Of a stretch of 13,813 nucleotides of DNA, positions 1 through 7,014 are shown piece by piece. The stretch covers positions 1-13,813 of the forward strand of contig JAJRTM010000379.1 in NCBI GenBank assembly GCA_024278285.1. Direction: 5' to 3'. The notes beneath the pieces were generated by a model. The model had not been told where the DNA came from. It searched no databases and saw only the letters and a program-made list of their open reading frames with translations. A program made the translations under genes and the position numbers. The DNA comes from Planctomycetota bacterium (GTDB taxonomy: Bacteria; Planctomycetota; Planctomycetia; Planctomycetales; Planctomycetaceae). The first letter of the stretch is position 1. Every line of letters starts with the position of its first letter.

Positions 1-701
1 CCGAACGTCGGCGCATCAATGCTCGCCAATTCAATATCCGGCAAATGTTCTTCGCTGCCGACACCGACTGAAAAAACAGGGATACTTTTCATTCGCAACG
101 TTGTCGCTGCTGAATTCGGCGCCTTTCCCGTGTTCCAGTCACCATCGGAAATCAGTACGATGCCTCGCAAGTTGTTGTGCTTTTGTGTTGCCTCCAATAA
201 CGCCTGATTCAAATCTGTTCCCTGAGTTGGATTCGTCAACTTCGAGGAAAAAGGTTCGAACACTACGTTCATCCGCTTTGAAATCGGCTCCCATAATTTT
301 GCATCTGCTGCAGTCTTAGATTCCGGCTTCTTATTTTCTTTATCGCCGGTTGTATCTTCTTCAGAAGTTGCGTCCTGTGTGAGTGCAGCGACCGCATCTT
401 TTCTGGTGATCGGGGGATCAGCAGACTTTTTCGGATTGAGGACATCGCGAGTCCGCATACTTTCGGAAGTATCGTAAAGTACAACAAGGCTGGGCTGTTC
501 TTCCGGGCGAAATTCCTGAAGCAGTTCCGGTTGATTGAGCGTGATAACCGCCATGATGATTAGCAGCAAACGCAACGCTTCGAGAAAGCCGACCGAGCGT
601 GAATACCCGCTCCGTTTCCAACTGATGCCGCAACAGATAACCGCTGCGATCAGAGCAAACAGGCTCAATAAAAGTGTGGATGTTGTCCAGAAAAAAGTCA
701 T
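1..701 (-). CDS. VWA-domain inner-membrane protein, 3' end outside window
   Basis: An open frame of 233 codons starts with ATG at 701-699 and runs off the left edge, so the C-terminus is missing. Residues about 4-26 and 38-56 are hydrophobic and look like two membrane helices. A von Willebrand A fold follows: the first MIDAS segment is DTSES at 77-81, a likely MIDAS threonine lies in GTDL near 161-164, and the third strand is LISDGDWN near 183-190. An acidic, lysine-rich insert (about 105-135) interrupts the domain. The start overlaps the stop of the upstream BatA-like gene as ATGA, so the two are probably translationally coupled. The family resembles the large VWA membrane proteins, often with a later glutamine-amidotransferase-like domain, found beside MoxR/DUF58/BatA genes. 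The missing half would be needed to confirm that. VWA assignment is strong; exact role is unknown. Confidence 0.88.
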   Translation of the reverse strand, partial: MTFFWTTSTLLLSLFALIAAVICCGISWKRSGYSRSVGFLEALRLLLIIMAVITLNQPELLQEFRPEEQPSLVVLYDTSESMRTRDVLNPKKSADPPITRKDAVAALTQDATSEEDTTGDKENKKPESKTAADAKLWEPISKRMNVVFEPFSSKLTNPTQGTDLNQALLEATQKHNNLRGIVLISDGDWNTGKAPNSAATTLRMKSIPVFSVGVGSEEHLPDIELASIDAPTF

Positions 702-2707
702 GAAGATTCCAGTGTCGCAGTCATCTTGGTTTCTGCTTGCTTTTCGGGAATGCACAGCACCGCTTCAAGCAGCAATGCACAGATCATAATAATTAAAAAG
801 ATACGCCAGACCTCACTTGCGAGTTGCATCGAACTGCCAGCCGCGTCATCAATGATTGTGTAATCCAACCCGCTTAGTAGTCTCTCTAACTCAGTGGTTT
901 CTACCGTTGCAATTCGATCTTCCGAGACAGGACGATTCAGCGCGACCAGTGTTTCTTCGGCTTGATAAATCCCCGGCTGTATTGTTCTGCTGGAAACAAG
1001 AATTTCGTTAGAAGGTTCATCGAGCGGTTTCCAGTTGGTCGCTTTTAATTCACTATCGAGTCTACATTCAAATTGCCGGGCTGCTCCTAAAGAAGCGGCT
1101 CCGCGTGCTAATGCGCGTTGCATCATGATGTAAAGAACAATTCCGTTAGAAGCGAAATTGGAATCGGATGTTTTGGGGAGTGTTGCACAGAAATAAGCTG
1201 CTCCCTGCCCGGAAATGATTCGTGTAAGTAACGGCACGTTCTTCGGAAACTGAGCCAGTGATGTCGCCCCGTCTGTTTCGAGTTCGCAGTAACGATTCGC
1301 GACAATTTCCCCGACAGGAAGTGGCGATCCGCTGAGCGTATTGCTAAGCAGACCGGCATCGGTTCTCCAGCGGGAAATTCTGTTCGATTCATTCGCAGCC
1401 GTTTGAATCCACTCTTTCCAGGCAGTGTTAAAAATCTGATTCGTGTTTGGTGCTTCAGGTGGAAGAAAAAATATCGTGCGGCCGGTTGCGACAAATGCCT
1501 CCAATTGCTTCGCGGTCGCTCCGCTCGGAATGGGAATCTGCCAGACGATCATTGCGGCTTCATCCCACGGAATCGCAGCGATATTGGTACTCGGAATAAT
1601 TTCCGATTCCGAACGCAGTCCGCGTTCAGCCGGGATGGAAGTCGCGAGCCGAATCAATTCAGCCGTCTCTTTGTCGTCGGAAATGATCACTGTTTTACGT
1701 AGCGCCGGCTCTGCGTACACAAAGTAGAATGTGTTATCAGCCAAGTTGGAATCTTTGGGAAGTTCCACCTTGCCCCAGCCTTGTTTTGATTTTTGATCAA
1801 TCGCGATTGTGTGACCATTGCGAATCAATTCGCTGCCCGTCATTTCTACATTCAATGTTGAACGAGCGCCATTGATGACAATATTTAATGGAATCTGCAC
1901 CGGTGTTTCAGATTTGGTTGTGCGATTTAACTTGATATCGAAAACCAACTCGGCTGCGTTAGCGTTTTCTCGTCGATGCACTCCCGAAATACTGACAGCC
2001 ACATTTTCATCAGCCACTTTGGGATACGTCAACAAATAAAAACGAACCCCTTCGCGATTCGCAACTTGCTCGCGGATCGCTTCCCAACGCCCGCCGGACG
2101 GGTTCCAGTCGGTTTGCCGTAGATCGGAACAGACCCAGATATCGGTCCGCCCGGTCTGATTCGATGACATATACTCGACCACTTTTTCGAGTAAGCCCGG
2201 AATATCCGCAGTCGTAGCCGTTCCTTCGGTCTCTGGTAAATCAAGCAAATCTGAAGCTGAATTGATGACCAACGGCTCTTGTGAAACGCTATCAAATAGT
2301 ACAAGCTGTGAATTCTGTGCTGTGTTGGTAATGAGAGAAGACAACTTCTGCAACGCCGTTTCTCGTTTGGAAATCCCGGTCGAACTCCCCTGTTGCGACA
2401 TACTGGCTGAACGATCCAGAACGATAATCGTCGTTTCCGGTTGACTGCCCGCGGTCAAGCCGAGCCAGCCAGACGACATCGGGCGGCTCAACGCAAACAG
2501 CAATCCCGCAATCGCGAGCATTCGCATCAACAAAATGAGAAGGTAACGCAACCTCGCCATCCCGCGCGACATTCGCTTCGCCTGCATCAAAAACATGGTC
2601 GCGGCCCATTGAATCGTTTTGTGTCTGTTCTGATTGATCAAATGAATCAGAACAGGCAGCGCGATCAGCGGCATTGCCATCAGAATGAAAGGTTGCAGAA
2701 ATGACAT
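698..2707 (-). CDS. BatA-like membrane protein with VWA domain (aerotolerance-type N-terminus)
   Basis: The protein has 669 residues. The N-terminus (about 1-80) fits the BatA/aerotolerance-regulator N-terminal domain: a first helix at 5-24 with the HLINQNRHK turn, the WAATMFL segment, a basic stretch, and a second helix near 55-74. The VWA domain begins with LDRSAS (MIDAS Asp98) and has VCSDLRQTDW near 192-201 on a later strand. A long central periplasmic-looking part follows, then a C-terminal helix near 637-655 and a short cytoplasmic-looking tail. An in-frame stop lies seven codons upstream of the ATG, so this is the first possible ATG. No strong Shine-Dalgarno is visible. It sits 115 bases after DUF58, with a hairpin repeat between, and overlaps the next gene by four bases. 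Proteins of this layout in MoxR modules are thought to be membrane partners of the ATPase. The substrate is unknown. Confidence 0.88.
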   Translation of the reverse strand: MSFLQPFILMAMPLIALPVLIHLINQNRHKTIQWAATMFLMQAKRMSRGMARLRYLLILLMRMLAIAGLLFALSRPMSSGWLGLTAGSQPETTIIVLDRSASMSQQGSSTGISKRETALQKLSSLITNTAQNSQLVLFDSVSQEPLVINSASDLLDLPETEGTATTADIPGLLEKVVEYMSSNQTGRTDIWVCSDLRQTDWNPSGGRWEAIREQVANREGVRFYLLTYPKVADENVAVSISGVHRRENANAAELVFDIKLNRTTKSETPVQIPLNIVINGARSTLNVEMTGSELIRNGHTIAIDQKSKQGWGKVELPKDSNLADNTFYFVYAEPALRKTVIISDDKETAELIRLATSIPAERGLRSESEIIPSTNIAAIPWDEAAMIVWQIPIPSGATAKQLEAFVATGRTIFFLPPEAPNTNQIFNTAWKEWIQTAANESNRISRWRTDAGLLSNTLSGSPLPVGEIVANRYCELETDGATSLAQFPKNVPLLTRIISGQGAAYFCATLPKTSDSNFASNGIVLYIMMQRALARGAASLGAARQFECRLDSELKATNWKPLDEPSNEILVSSRTIQPGIYQAEETLVALNRPVSEDRIATVETTELERLLSGLDYTIIDDAAGSSMQLASEVWRIFLIIMICALLLEAVLCIPEKQAETKMTATLESS

Positions 2708-2747
2708 GAATCGACTTGGTGTCTCTCAATGATGAATTGTTATATCC

Positions 2748-2823
2748 GTAGGGTCCGCTGTGCGGACCATCGCATGTAATAGGGGGATGCACTCTCCATT
2801 TTGGTCCGCACAGCGGACCCTAC
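2748..2823. repeat. Inverted pair of palindromic REP-like units (GGTCCGC family)
   Basis: Positions 2748-2769 and 2802-2823 are perfect 22-base inverted copies separated by 32 bases. Each arm is itself a hairpin, with GGTCCGC and GCGGACC flanking a three-base loop. The pair fills most of the DUF58 to BatA-like gap, and its right end covers the first base (2823) of the TAG stop of DUF58 on the minus strand. No T-run follows on the minus strand, so a rho-independent terminator is not supported. It could affect readthrough or mRNA stability between the two genes. Confidence 0.88.
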
Positions 2824-3716
2824 TATTTCTTTCTCGCCAGCAGGAAATTTGCCAGCACCTCGGCATAGTGTTGTTCGATGCCGGCACGTCGATAATCGAC
2901 TGCGGAATCTCGCATCATCAGTTTGATTTCTTCCAGATAAATTTGTACCGCTTCCCGATACTGTTTTGCGATTGTTGTTGGATCAATCAACATCGGGGGA
3001 ACGCCTTCGAGATCCTGAAATCGCATCGGGCGATCAAACTGAAAATCTATTTCGTTCTGTTCCAACAAATGAAAAACCGCGACATCGTGTTTTCGGTAAC
3101 GCAAATGTTGAAAGCAACTTTTGAGTTCTTCAGTATCCATAAACAGATCAGAAATAATAACGACCAGCGCGCGTTGACGGATTCTTTCAGCAGCCTGATG
3201 CAAAATCCCCGGCAGCCCCGTTTCTCCTTCGGCTTTCATCTCGCCAAGTTCATCGAGTACATGTTTCAAATGGGCGCCACTTCGCTTGGGCGGAATTTCG
3301 CGGTTGAATTCCTGCCCCGCAAAATAAAGGCCAACCGCATCCCCCTGCCCTGCCGCCAGGTAAGCGAGTGTGCCGGCCAGTTTGCGGGCGTAGTCGAGTT
3401 TTGTGTTGCCGGGATCTTTTAAGCCACCCGGTCCAAAATTCATTGAACCGCTGACATCAACAATTAAACAAAGTCGCAGATTCGTATCGGCTTCGTATTC
3501 CTTGATGAAGTATTTATCGCTACGCCCCCAGGCTCGCCAATCGAGACGGCGTAAATCATCGCCTGGTACGTATTTTCGATACTCCGAAAACTCCAGCGAC
3601 GACCCGCGTGTAGGACTGCGATGCCGCCCGGAAACTGAACCAACCATAGGCGTGCGCGCATCGAGAGCCAATCCCGCTAAACGAGCCACCACTCCAGGTT
3701 CGATGAAATCACGCAT
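2823..3716 (-). CDS. DUF58 family protein with VWA-like MIDAS
   Basis: The protein has 297 residues from the chosen ATG at 3716-3714. The DUF58 signature is clear: SSLEFSEYRKYVPGDDLRRLDW near 39-60, followed by RAWGR and a KEYEAD segment. A VWA-like fold starts at LIVDVSGSM with MIDAS Asp87, and a later strand reads VVIISDLF. No membrane helix is seen, so it is probably cytoplasmic or peripheral. An upstream in-frame ATG at 3758 would add 14 residues (FRISTFVFRIS), but those residues are translated from a tandem repeat and are very likely not protein. The chosen start has no Shine-Dalgarno. The gene follows MoxR by 176 bases and precedes the BatA-like gene, the usual order of MoxR modules. 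In such modules DUF58 proteins are thought to work with the ATPase; the substrate here is unknown. Confidence 0.92.
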   Translation of the reverse strand: MRDFIEPGVVARLAGLALDARTPMVGSVSGRHRSPTRGSSLEFSEYRKYVPGDDLRRLDWRAWGRSDKYFIKEYEADTNLRLCLIVDVSGSMNFGPGGLKDPGNTKLDYARKLAGTLAYLAAGQGDAVGLYFAGQEFNREIPPKRSGAHLKHVLDELGEMKAEGETGLPGILHQAAERIRQRALVVIISDLFMDTEELKSCFQHLRYRKHDVAVFHLLEQNEIDFQFDRPMRFQDLEGVPPMLIDPTTIAKQYREAVQIYLEEIKLMMRDSAVDYRRAGIEQHYAEVLANFLLARKK

Positions 3717-3723
3717 GTTTAAT

Positions 3724-3770
3724 GAAATCCGAAATACGAATGTCGAAATCCGAAACAAATTTGAAAGGAG
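3724..3770. repeat. A/T-rich tandem repeat just upstream of the DUF58 start
   Basis: The 11-mer GAAATCCGAAA occurs at 3724-3734 and again at 3745-3755, a period of 21, with related CGAA-type units between and after (GAAATACGAATGTC, ACAAATTTGAAA). Read on the minus strand it gives the false peptide FRISTFVFRIS. It lies eight bases before the chosen DUF58 start, where a ribosome binding site would be expected, and none is present. Confidence 0.75.
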
Positions 3771-3771
3771 T

Positions 3772-3890
3772 CAGGCGAGCCGGGCCAGTGATGGCCCTGG
3801 TAACTTTCGCCTGTTATTGACAATGAATAAAATCGGTAAGTTGAAGTGAAACGCAAAGTTACCAGGGGGTTAACACCCCCGGCTCGCCTG
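3772..3890. repeat. Inverted pair of REP-like hairpins with compensated stem changes (CAGGCGAGCCG family)
   Basis: Copy 1 is 3772-3807 on the plus strand and copy 2 is 3855-3890 on the minus strand. Both are 36 bases: an identical 11-base left flank (CAGGCGAGCCG), a five-base stem arm, a four-base loop, the second stem arm and an identical 11-base right flank (CTGGTAACTTT). Stem arms are GGCCA/TGGCC in copy 1 and GGGGT/ACCCC in copy 2; loops are GTGA and GTTA. Three base pairs differ, all with both partners changed so that pairing is kept. The pair occupies the MoxR to DUF58 gap and ends two bases before the MoxR stop codon. Confidence 0.92.
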
Positions 3891-3892
3891 GG

Positions 3893-4912
3893 TTACTCTT
3901 CGGCGTTGAGTTCTTCCACGAGACGCCGGACGATGTCGCTGCTGTGAATGCCTTCGGATTCTGCGTTGAAGTTTGTCAGGACACGATGCGATAAAACCGG
4001 CTCGGCTACTTCTAAAACATCTTCCAGTCTTGCCATGTAACTTCCCGTTAATGCGGCTCGTGCTTTGGCTCCTAATACAAGGTACTGCACTGCACGCGGA
4101 CCGGCTCCCCAGGAGACGAGTGGTTTGAGCCAGTCGGGAGACTCGTCGGTATTCGGACGAGTACGGCGGACCAGATCGACGGCGAATTCGTAAATGTGCT
4201 GAGGGACGGGAACGCGGCGGACCAGTTCCTGAAAACGATTCACCATTTCCGCATTGAGAATATGTTCCAACTCGGGAAGGACTGCCCCTGTTGTTGTGCG
4301 GGCGATTTCAATTTCTTCATTTCGGGACGGGTAATCGACCGAAATCAGAAACATGAAACGATCAAGTTGAGCTTCGGGAAGTGGATACGTTCCTTCCTGC
4401 TCGACCGGGTTTTGTGTCGCGAGAACGAAAAACGGCGGAGCGAGTACGTAAGGGCGACCGACTACGGTTACGCGATGTTCTTGCATCGCTTCGAGCATCG
4501 CGGCTTGCGTTTTTGATGGGGCACGGTTGATTTCGTCCGCCAAAACGATGTTTGCAAAAACCGGACCTTTGACAAATTCAAACTCACGGCGACCTTCTGC
4601 GGTTTCCTGCAGAATATCGGTCCCGGTAATATCCATCGGCATTAAATCGGGCGTGAACTGAATGCGGCTGAATTCAAGTGACATCGTTTCGGCTAGCCGG
4701 CTTACCAGCAACGTCTTCGCCAGTCCCGGCACTCCCATCAGCAAACTGTGGCCACGGGCAAACAGACAAATCGAAATCTGCTCAATCACCCGATCCTGGC
4801 CAACAATCACCTTGGCCAGTTCCGCTTTCAATTTCTGGTAAATTTCACGAAGTTCATCAATCGCCGCCACATCGTCAACGTGCATTTCTTGAGGTGTCTG
4901 TGTCGCAGGCAT
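3893..4912 (-). CDS. MoxR-type AAA+ ATPase
   Basis: The protein has 339 residues and is full length for the family. Walker A is GVPGLAKT (60-67), Walker B is IVLADE (122-127), sensor 1 is in ATQNP (Asn168) followed by EQEGTYPLPEAQLDRF (171-186), and the sensor 2 region is GAGPRA (269-274). No membrane segment or signal is seen, so it is cytoplasmic. The ATG at 4912 is preceded by AGGA seven bases upstream. MoxR ATPases are regarded as chaperones or remodelling enzymes acting with VWA-domain partners, and the next three genes on this strand encode such proteins. The gene follows the secreted paralog at 5087-6484 by 174 bases, so it may start its own transcript or be read through from upstream. 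Confidence 0.97.
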   Translation of the reverse strand: MPATQTPQEMHVDDVAAIDELREIYQKLKAELAKVIVGQDRVIEQISICLFARGHSLLMGVPGLAKTLLVSRLAETMSLEFSRIQFTPDLMPMDITGTDILQETAEGRREFEFVKGPVFANIVLADEINRAPSKTQAAMLEAMQEHRVTVVGRPYVLAPPFFVLATQNPVEQEGTYPLPEAQLDRFMFLISVDYPSRNEEIEIARTTTGAVLPELEHILNAEMVNRFQELVRRVPVPQHIYEFAVDLVRRTRPNTDESPDWLKPLVSWGAGPRAVQYLVLGAKARAALTGSYMARLEDVLEVAEPVLSHRVLTNFNAESEGIHSSDIVRRLVEELNAEE

Positions 4913-4919
4913 TGCTGGT

Positions 4920-4923
4920 TCCT
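4920..4923 (-). promoter_or_regulatory. Shine-Dalgarno site of the MoxR gene
   Basis: On the minus strand AGGA lies seven bases before the ATG at 4912, which supports that start over the internal Met11. The rest of the 174-base gap up to 5086 is A/T-rich. A weak match to a sigma-70 promoter (TTCTCA, 17 bases, TAGTAT; four of six at each box) lies about 70-100 bases upstream of the ATG, but it is too poor to call. Confidence 0.6.
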
Positions 4924-5086
4924 GTAGATATTTTGATAATTGTGAAGGGCTTCTCTCGGGTTTCGATCCTACTACAACGCATCACCCGATACTATGGTTC
5001 ATCTATTTTTCTGAGAAAGATTTGCAGAAGAATAAACAGAATAAAAAAGATGGGAGAAGTCTGTTTTCGCTTGACAAAATTCCCAA

Positions 5087-6484
5087 CTATCGATCCCTCT
5101 TAAAAATATGCAGAAAGGAATCTTCTATTTCGTACTGGTTTTTTAAAGTTTTGAATGCGGTGAGTTGTTGTTTATTAAGAAGAGACTTCAGTTCGCTTTC
5201 TTTTTTTGCATAGATTATTGTTGCCAGCAGATAAAGTTCGTATTGTTCGCCGCGATAGAGCAATTCGTTGGCTAAGTGTGATTCGCGGTAGAGTTCCCTG
5301 ATTTTCGGTAATTGTTCGTCTGTGAACCACAATTCCTGATCCAGCATCGCGACCGCGTATTTAATGGTAAATTCGGAATAATTCGACTGAGCTTCTCCCA
5401 GTAAAGAAGCCTTCACTTTAGCGACTGCGTTTTCCCAAAGTGGGTGCTGATCTATTTTTGAACTTTCGATCCCTGGGACAGAAAACCCGAAATTGATTCC
5501 TGGACGTTGCTCAATTATTTTTTCGTATTGCACCGTTGCCAATAACGATTTCTTTTTCCACTCCTTCACTGTTCTGAAGGCTGCTCCTTTTCTGGCGACT
5601 TCCAGATAACGAAGTTGTTCGGGACTGAGTTCATTCCCGAGAAATTTCTCCTGAGATTTCTTTTGTAATAACAATTGTAATTCATCCTGAAATTGTTCTG
5701 CTTCGGTATTGATTGTTTCACGCCAGCCTTCGGGACCATCGATTGCCATCAGGCGGATATTTTTTGTGCGAAGCTGTCTTCCTCCCAGAACACGCCTTTT
5801 TCTTACTGGCTTGAGCAATGCCCATTGTTCTTTGCGATAGGCCATTGGCGGGTGTGTCAGGATGGTCAGGATTGACTTTTCGTTAATATACTGGTTTCGT
5901 GGCTCAAATGAATAGAGTCCATTTTCAAGCAGTGGAAGATGATCAGGAAATAATTTCTTTAGCTGCTGTTTTTGCTTATCAGTCAGTGTTAATTTTTTTC
6001 CTGCCGTATTGATTACACGTTCCAGAAAGATTGCGTGCAAGACCTGCTTTCTTTTTTTGATTGCAGTTTGCCACTTTTCTTTTTGCTGATCGGTCAGAAT
6101 CTTCAGAAGACTTTTTTCCAGATCAGCATGATAGATCGCCCCCGCTGCTCCAAGAGTGTCCACAAATCGAACAGGTGCTAAATTATTAAGATATTGCCGG
6201 CTGTAAATAACACCCGGTACTTCTGCAATCGATTGCGGCCCCTTTTCAATTAGCTCCACAATAATTTTATTGAACTCTGTTTTTTGCTTTGTAGTAAGAT
6301 CGCAATAATGATCAACCCAGGCAACAAAAGCGGCGAAGTGAGTTTCGAGCCGTTCTTTGCGGATGCCCGTTATATCCTTGTTCGCATTGCCGACTTTCCC
6401 CCCACCCCCAAATTGAGCGAACAGACAAGCCGGCTGCACAATGAATGCCATTTGCAGCACAAGAGATAACAGAAAATATTTCAC
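5087..6484 (-). CDS. Secreted protein of unknown function with repeated LTxxQ-type motifs (paralog A)
   Basis: The protein has 465 residues from GTG at 6484. A TTG one codon upstream is also in frame, but AGGAG ends six bases before the GTG and only three before the TTG, so GTG is preferred; it gives a normal signal peptide (MKYFLLSLVL..., likely cut after LFA near 23). The mature part is mostly helical, charged and soluble, so probably periplasmic. Six LTxxQ-like motifs recur: LTTKQ 63-67, LTDQQ 130-134, LTDKQ 167-171, LSPEQ 286-290, FTDEQ 387-391, LLNKQ 435-439. The WVDxxCxLT segment near 56-64 holds the only cysteine of the mature chain (Cys61). Other anchors shared with the two upstream paralogs are ENGLYSF, YLxxAxKGA, HPLWExAV and LDQELW. 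LTxxQ motifs are known from Spy/CpxP-type envelope proteins, but this is a much longer protein and homology is not shown. Function unknown; it lies just upstream of MoxR. Confidence 0.9.
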   Translation of the reverse strand: MKYFLLSLVLQMAFIVQPACLFAQFGGGGKVGNANKDITGIRKERLETHFAAFVAWVDHYCDLTTKQKTEFNKIIVELIEKGPQSIAEVPGVIYSRQYLNNLAPVRFVDTLGAAGAIYHADLEKSLLKILTDQQKEKWQTAIKKRKQVLHAIFLERVINTAGKKLTLTDKQKQQLKKLFPDHLPLLENGLYSFEPRNQYINEKSILTILTHPPMAYRKEQWALLKPVRKRRVLGGRQLRTKNIRLMAIDGPEGWRETINTEAEQFQDELQLLLQKKSQEKFLGNELSPEQLRYLEVARKGAAFRTVKEWKKKSLLATVQYEKIIEQRPGINFGFSVPGIESSKIDQHPLWENAVAKVKASLLGEAQSNYSEFTIKYAVAMLDQELWFTDEQLPKIRELYRESHLANELLYRGEQYELYLLATIIYAKKESELKSLLNKQQLTAFKTLKNQYEIEDSFLHIFKRDR

Positions 6485-6490
6485 CAATAA

Positions 6491-6495
6491 CTCCT
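6491..6495 (-). promoter_or_regulatory. Shine-Dalgarno site deciding the start of paralog A
   Basis: AGGAG on the minus strand is six bases from GTG (6484-6482) and three from TTG (6487-6485). Spacing favours GTG. The site directly abuts the hairpin repeat at 6499-6518 and is part of a CCGGGTTAGGA leader also found before paralog C. Confidence 0.65.
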
Positions 6496-6498
6496 AAC

Positions 6499-6518
6499 CC
6501 GGCGTAGCCGGAACCAAA
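6499..6518 (+). repeat. REP-like hairpin, copy 1 (partner at 6930-6949, minus)
   Basis: The element is a five-base stem CCGGC/GCCGG around GTA, followed by AACCAAA. The partner on the minus strand at 6930-6949 has GCGGC/GCCGC around ATT and the same AACCAAA tail. Four of twenty positions differ. Two of them are the outer stem pair, C-G changed to G-C, and the other two are in the loop. A more decayed relative lies at 10285-10310. Confidence 0.75.
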
Positions 6519-6790
6519 TAAGTCTTAGCCACAGAGGTCACAGAGAAAAAAAGAAAAAGTCTAATCATCGAAATGACTTAAAATAATAATTCCTGTAAAA
6601 GTGGTGTTGAGTTACCTCAGGATCTTTCAATAGGTTCCTTTGAGTTCTCTGTGCTACTAACGTTAAAAGTTTACGACACTTACGCAAATTATTTCAAGGC
6701 GAGAACATAACATCAATGAGGCATACGGGTTAAATATCGATGTTTTGGTTACCTCTTTTTGTTTTTTTACCCGGTCTGACTAAAAAACTG

Positions 6791-6820
6791 ATTCGCGAAA
6801 ATTCACGTTTATTCGCGGTT
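6791..6820. repeat. Three 10-base tandem units (ATTCGCGAAA type)
   Basis: ATTCGCGAAA, ATTCACGTTT and ATTCGCGGTT follow one another without gaps. Each is an imperfect variant of the same ATTCRCG core. Confidence 0.65.
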
Positions 6821-6891
6821 CAATACCTTCCAATCAAACAAACCGATTTACGCAGTCGCCTTCGGCTTGCCGTTAAACAATTTTTCTCTTC

Positions 6892-6918
6892 TTTCGTGTT
6901 TTTCGTTTCTTTCGTGGT
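6892..6918. repeat. Three 9-base tandem units (TTTCGTGTT type)
   Basis: TTTCGT recurs at 6892, 6901 and 6910 with a strict period of nine. The units read TTTCGTGTT, TTTCGTTTC and TTTCGTGGT. Confidence 0.7.
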
Positions 6919-6929
6919 TCAAACCTTTG

Positions 6930-6949
6930 TTTGGTTGCGGCAATGCCGC
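6930..6949 (-). repeat. REP-like hairpin, copy 2 (partner at 6499-6518, plus)
   Basis: On the minus strand the stem is GCGGC/GCCGC with loop ATT and the tail AACCAAA. It matches the copy at 6499-6518 at sixteen of twenty positions, and the outer stem pair is exchanged in a compensated way. Confidence 0.75.
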
Positions 6950-6967
6950 GCTGTGACCTCTGTGGCT

Positions 6968-7014
6968 TTCAAAAATATCCTGCCACTTTCGCGCAGCATT
7001 TCATTGATAAGATA
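6968..7014. repeat. 47-base segment duplicated at 10450-10495
   Basis: The segment aligns with 10450-10495 with one single-base gap. The distal 28 bases match at 23 positions and share an uninterrupted 15-base run (ATTTCATTGATAAGA). It lies eight bases after the stop of paralog B and upstream of paralog A; the other copy lies upstream of paralog C. Confidence 0.75.

Larger units (their letters stand above)
6527..6967. repeat. 17-base perfect inverted repeat (AGCCACAGAGGTCACAG)
   Basis: The arms are 6527-6543 and 6951-6967, about 400 bases apart, and match perfectly in inverted orientation. Each arm has an internal 9-base rhythm of CACAG(A/G). The left arm is downstream of its hairpin neighbour and the right arm adjoins the hairpin copy at 6930-6949, so the two elements are paired in opposite orders at the two ends. 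Confidence 0.8.

Noticed and set aside
2748..2823. Rho-independent terminator
   Set aside because: No T-run follows the stem on the minus strand, and a downstream gene of the same module follows at once.
2760..3422. Plus-strand open frame of 220 codons
   Set aside because: It is antisense to the well-supported DUF58 gene and begins inside a repeat.
3717..3758. Upstream ATG adding 14 residues to DUF58
   Set aside because: The added residues are a translation of the tandem repeat and the DUF58 fold does not need them.
6485..6487. TTG as start of paralog A
   Set aside because: AGGAG is only three bases away, while the next codon, GTG, is at six bases and gives a standard signal peptide.
6791..6918. 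CRISPR array
   Set aside because: Units are 9-10 bases, imperfect and without spacers; no cas gene is present.
6968..7014. Sigma-54 promoter on the minus strand (GTGGCAGG)
   Set aside because: The GG and the downstream G are 14 bases apart rather than 12, and the conserved GC of the -12 box is missing.
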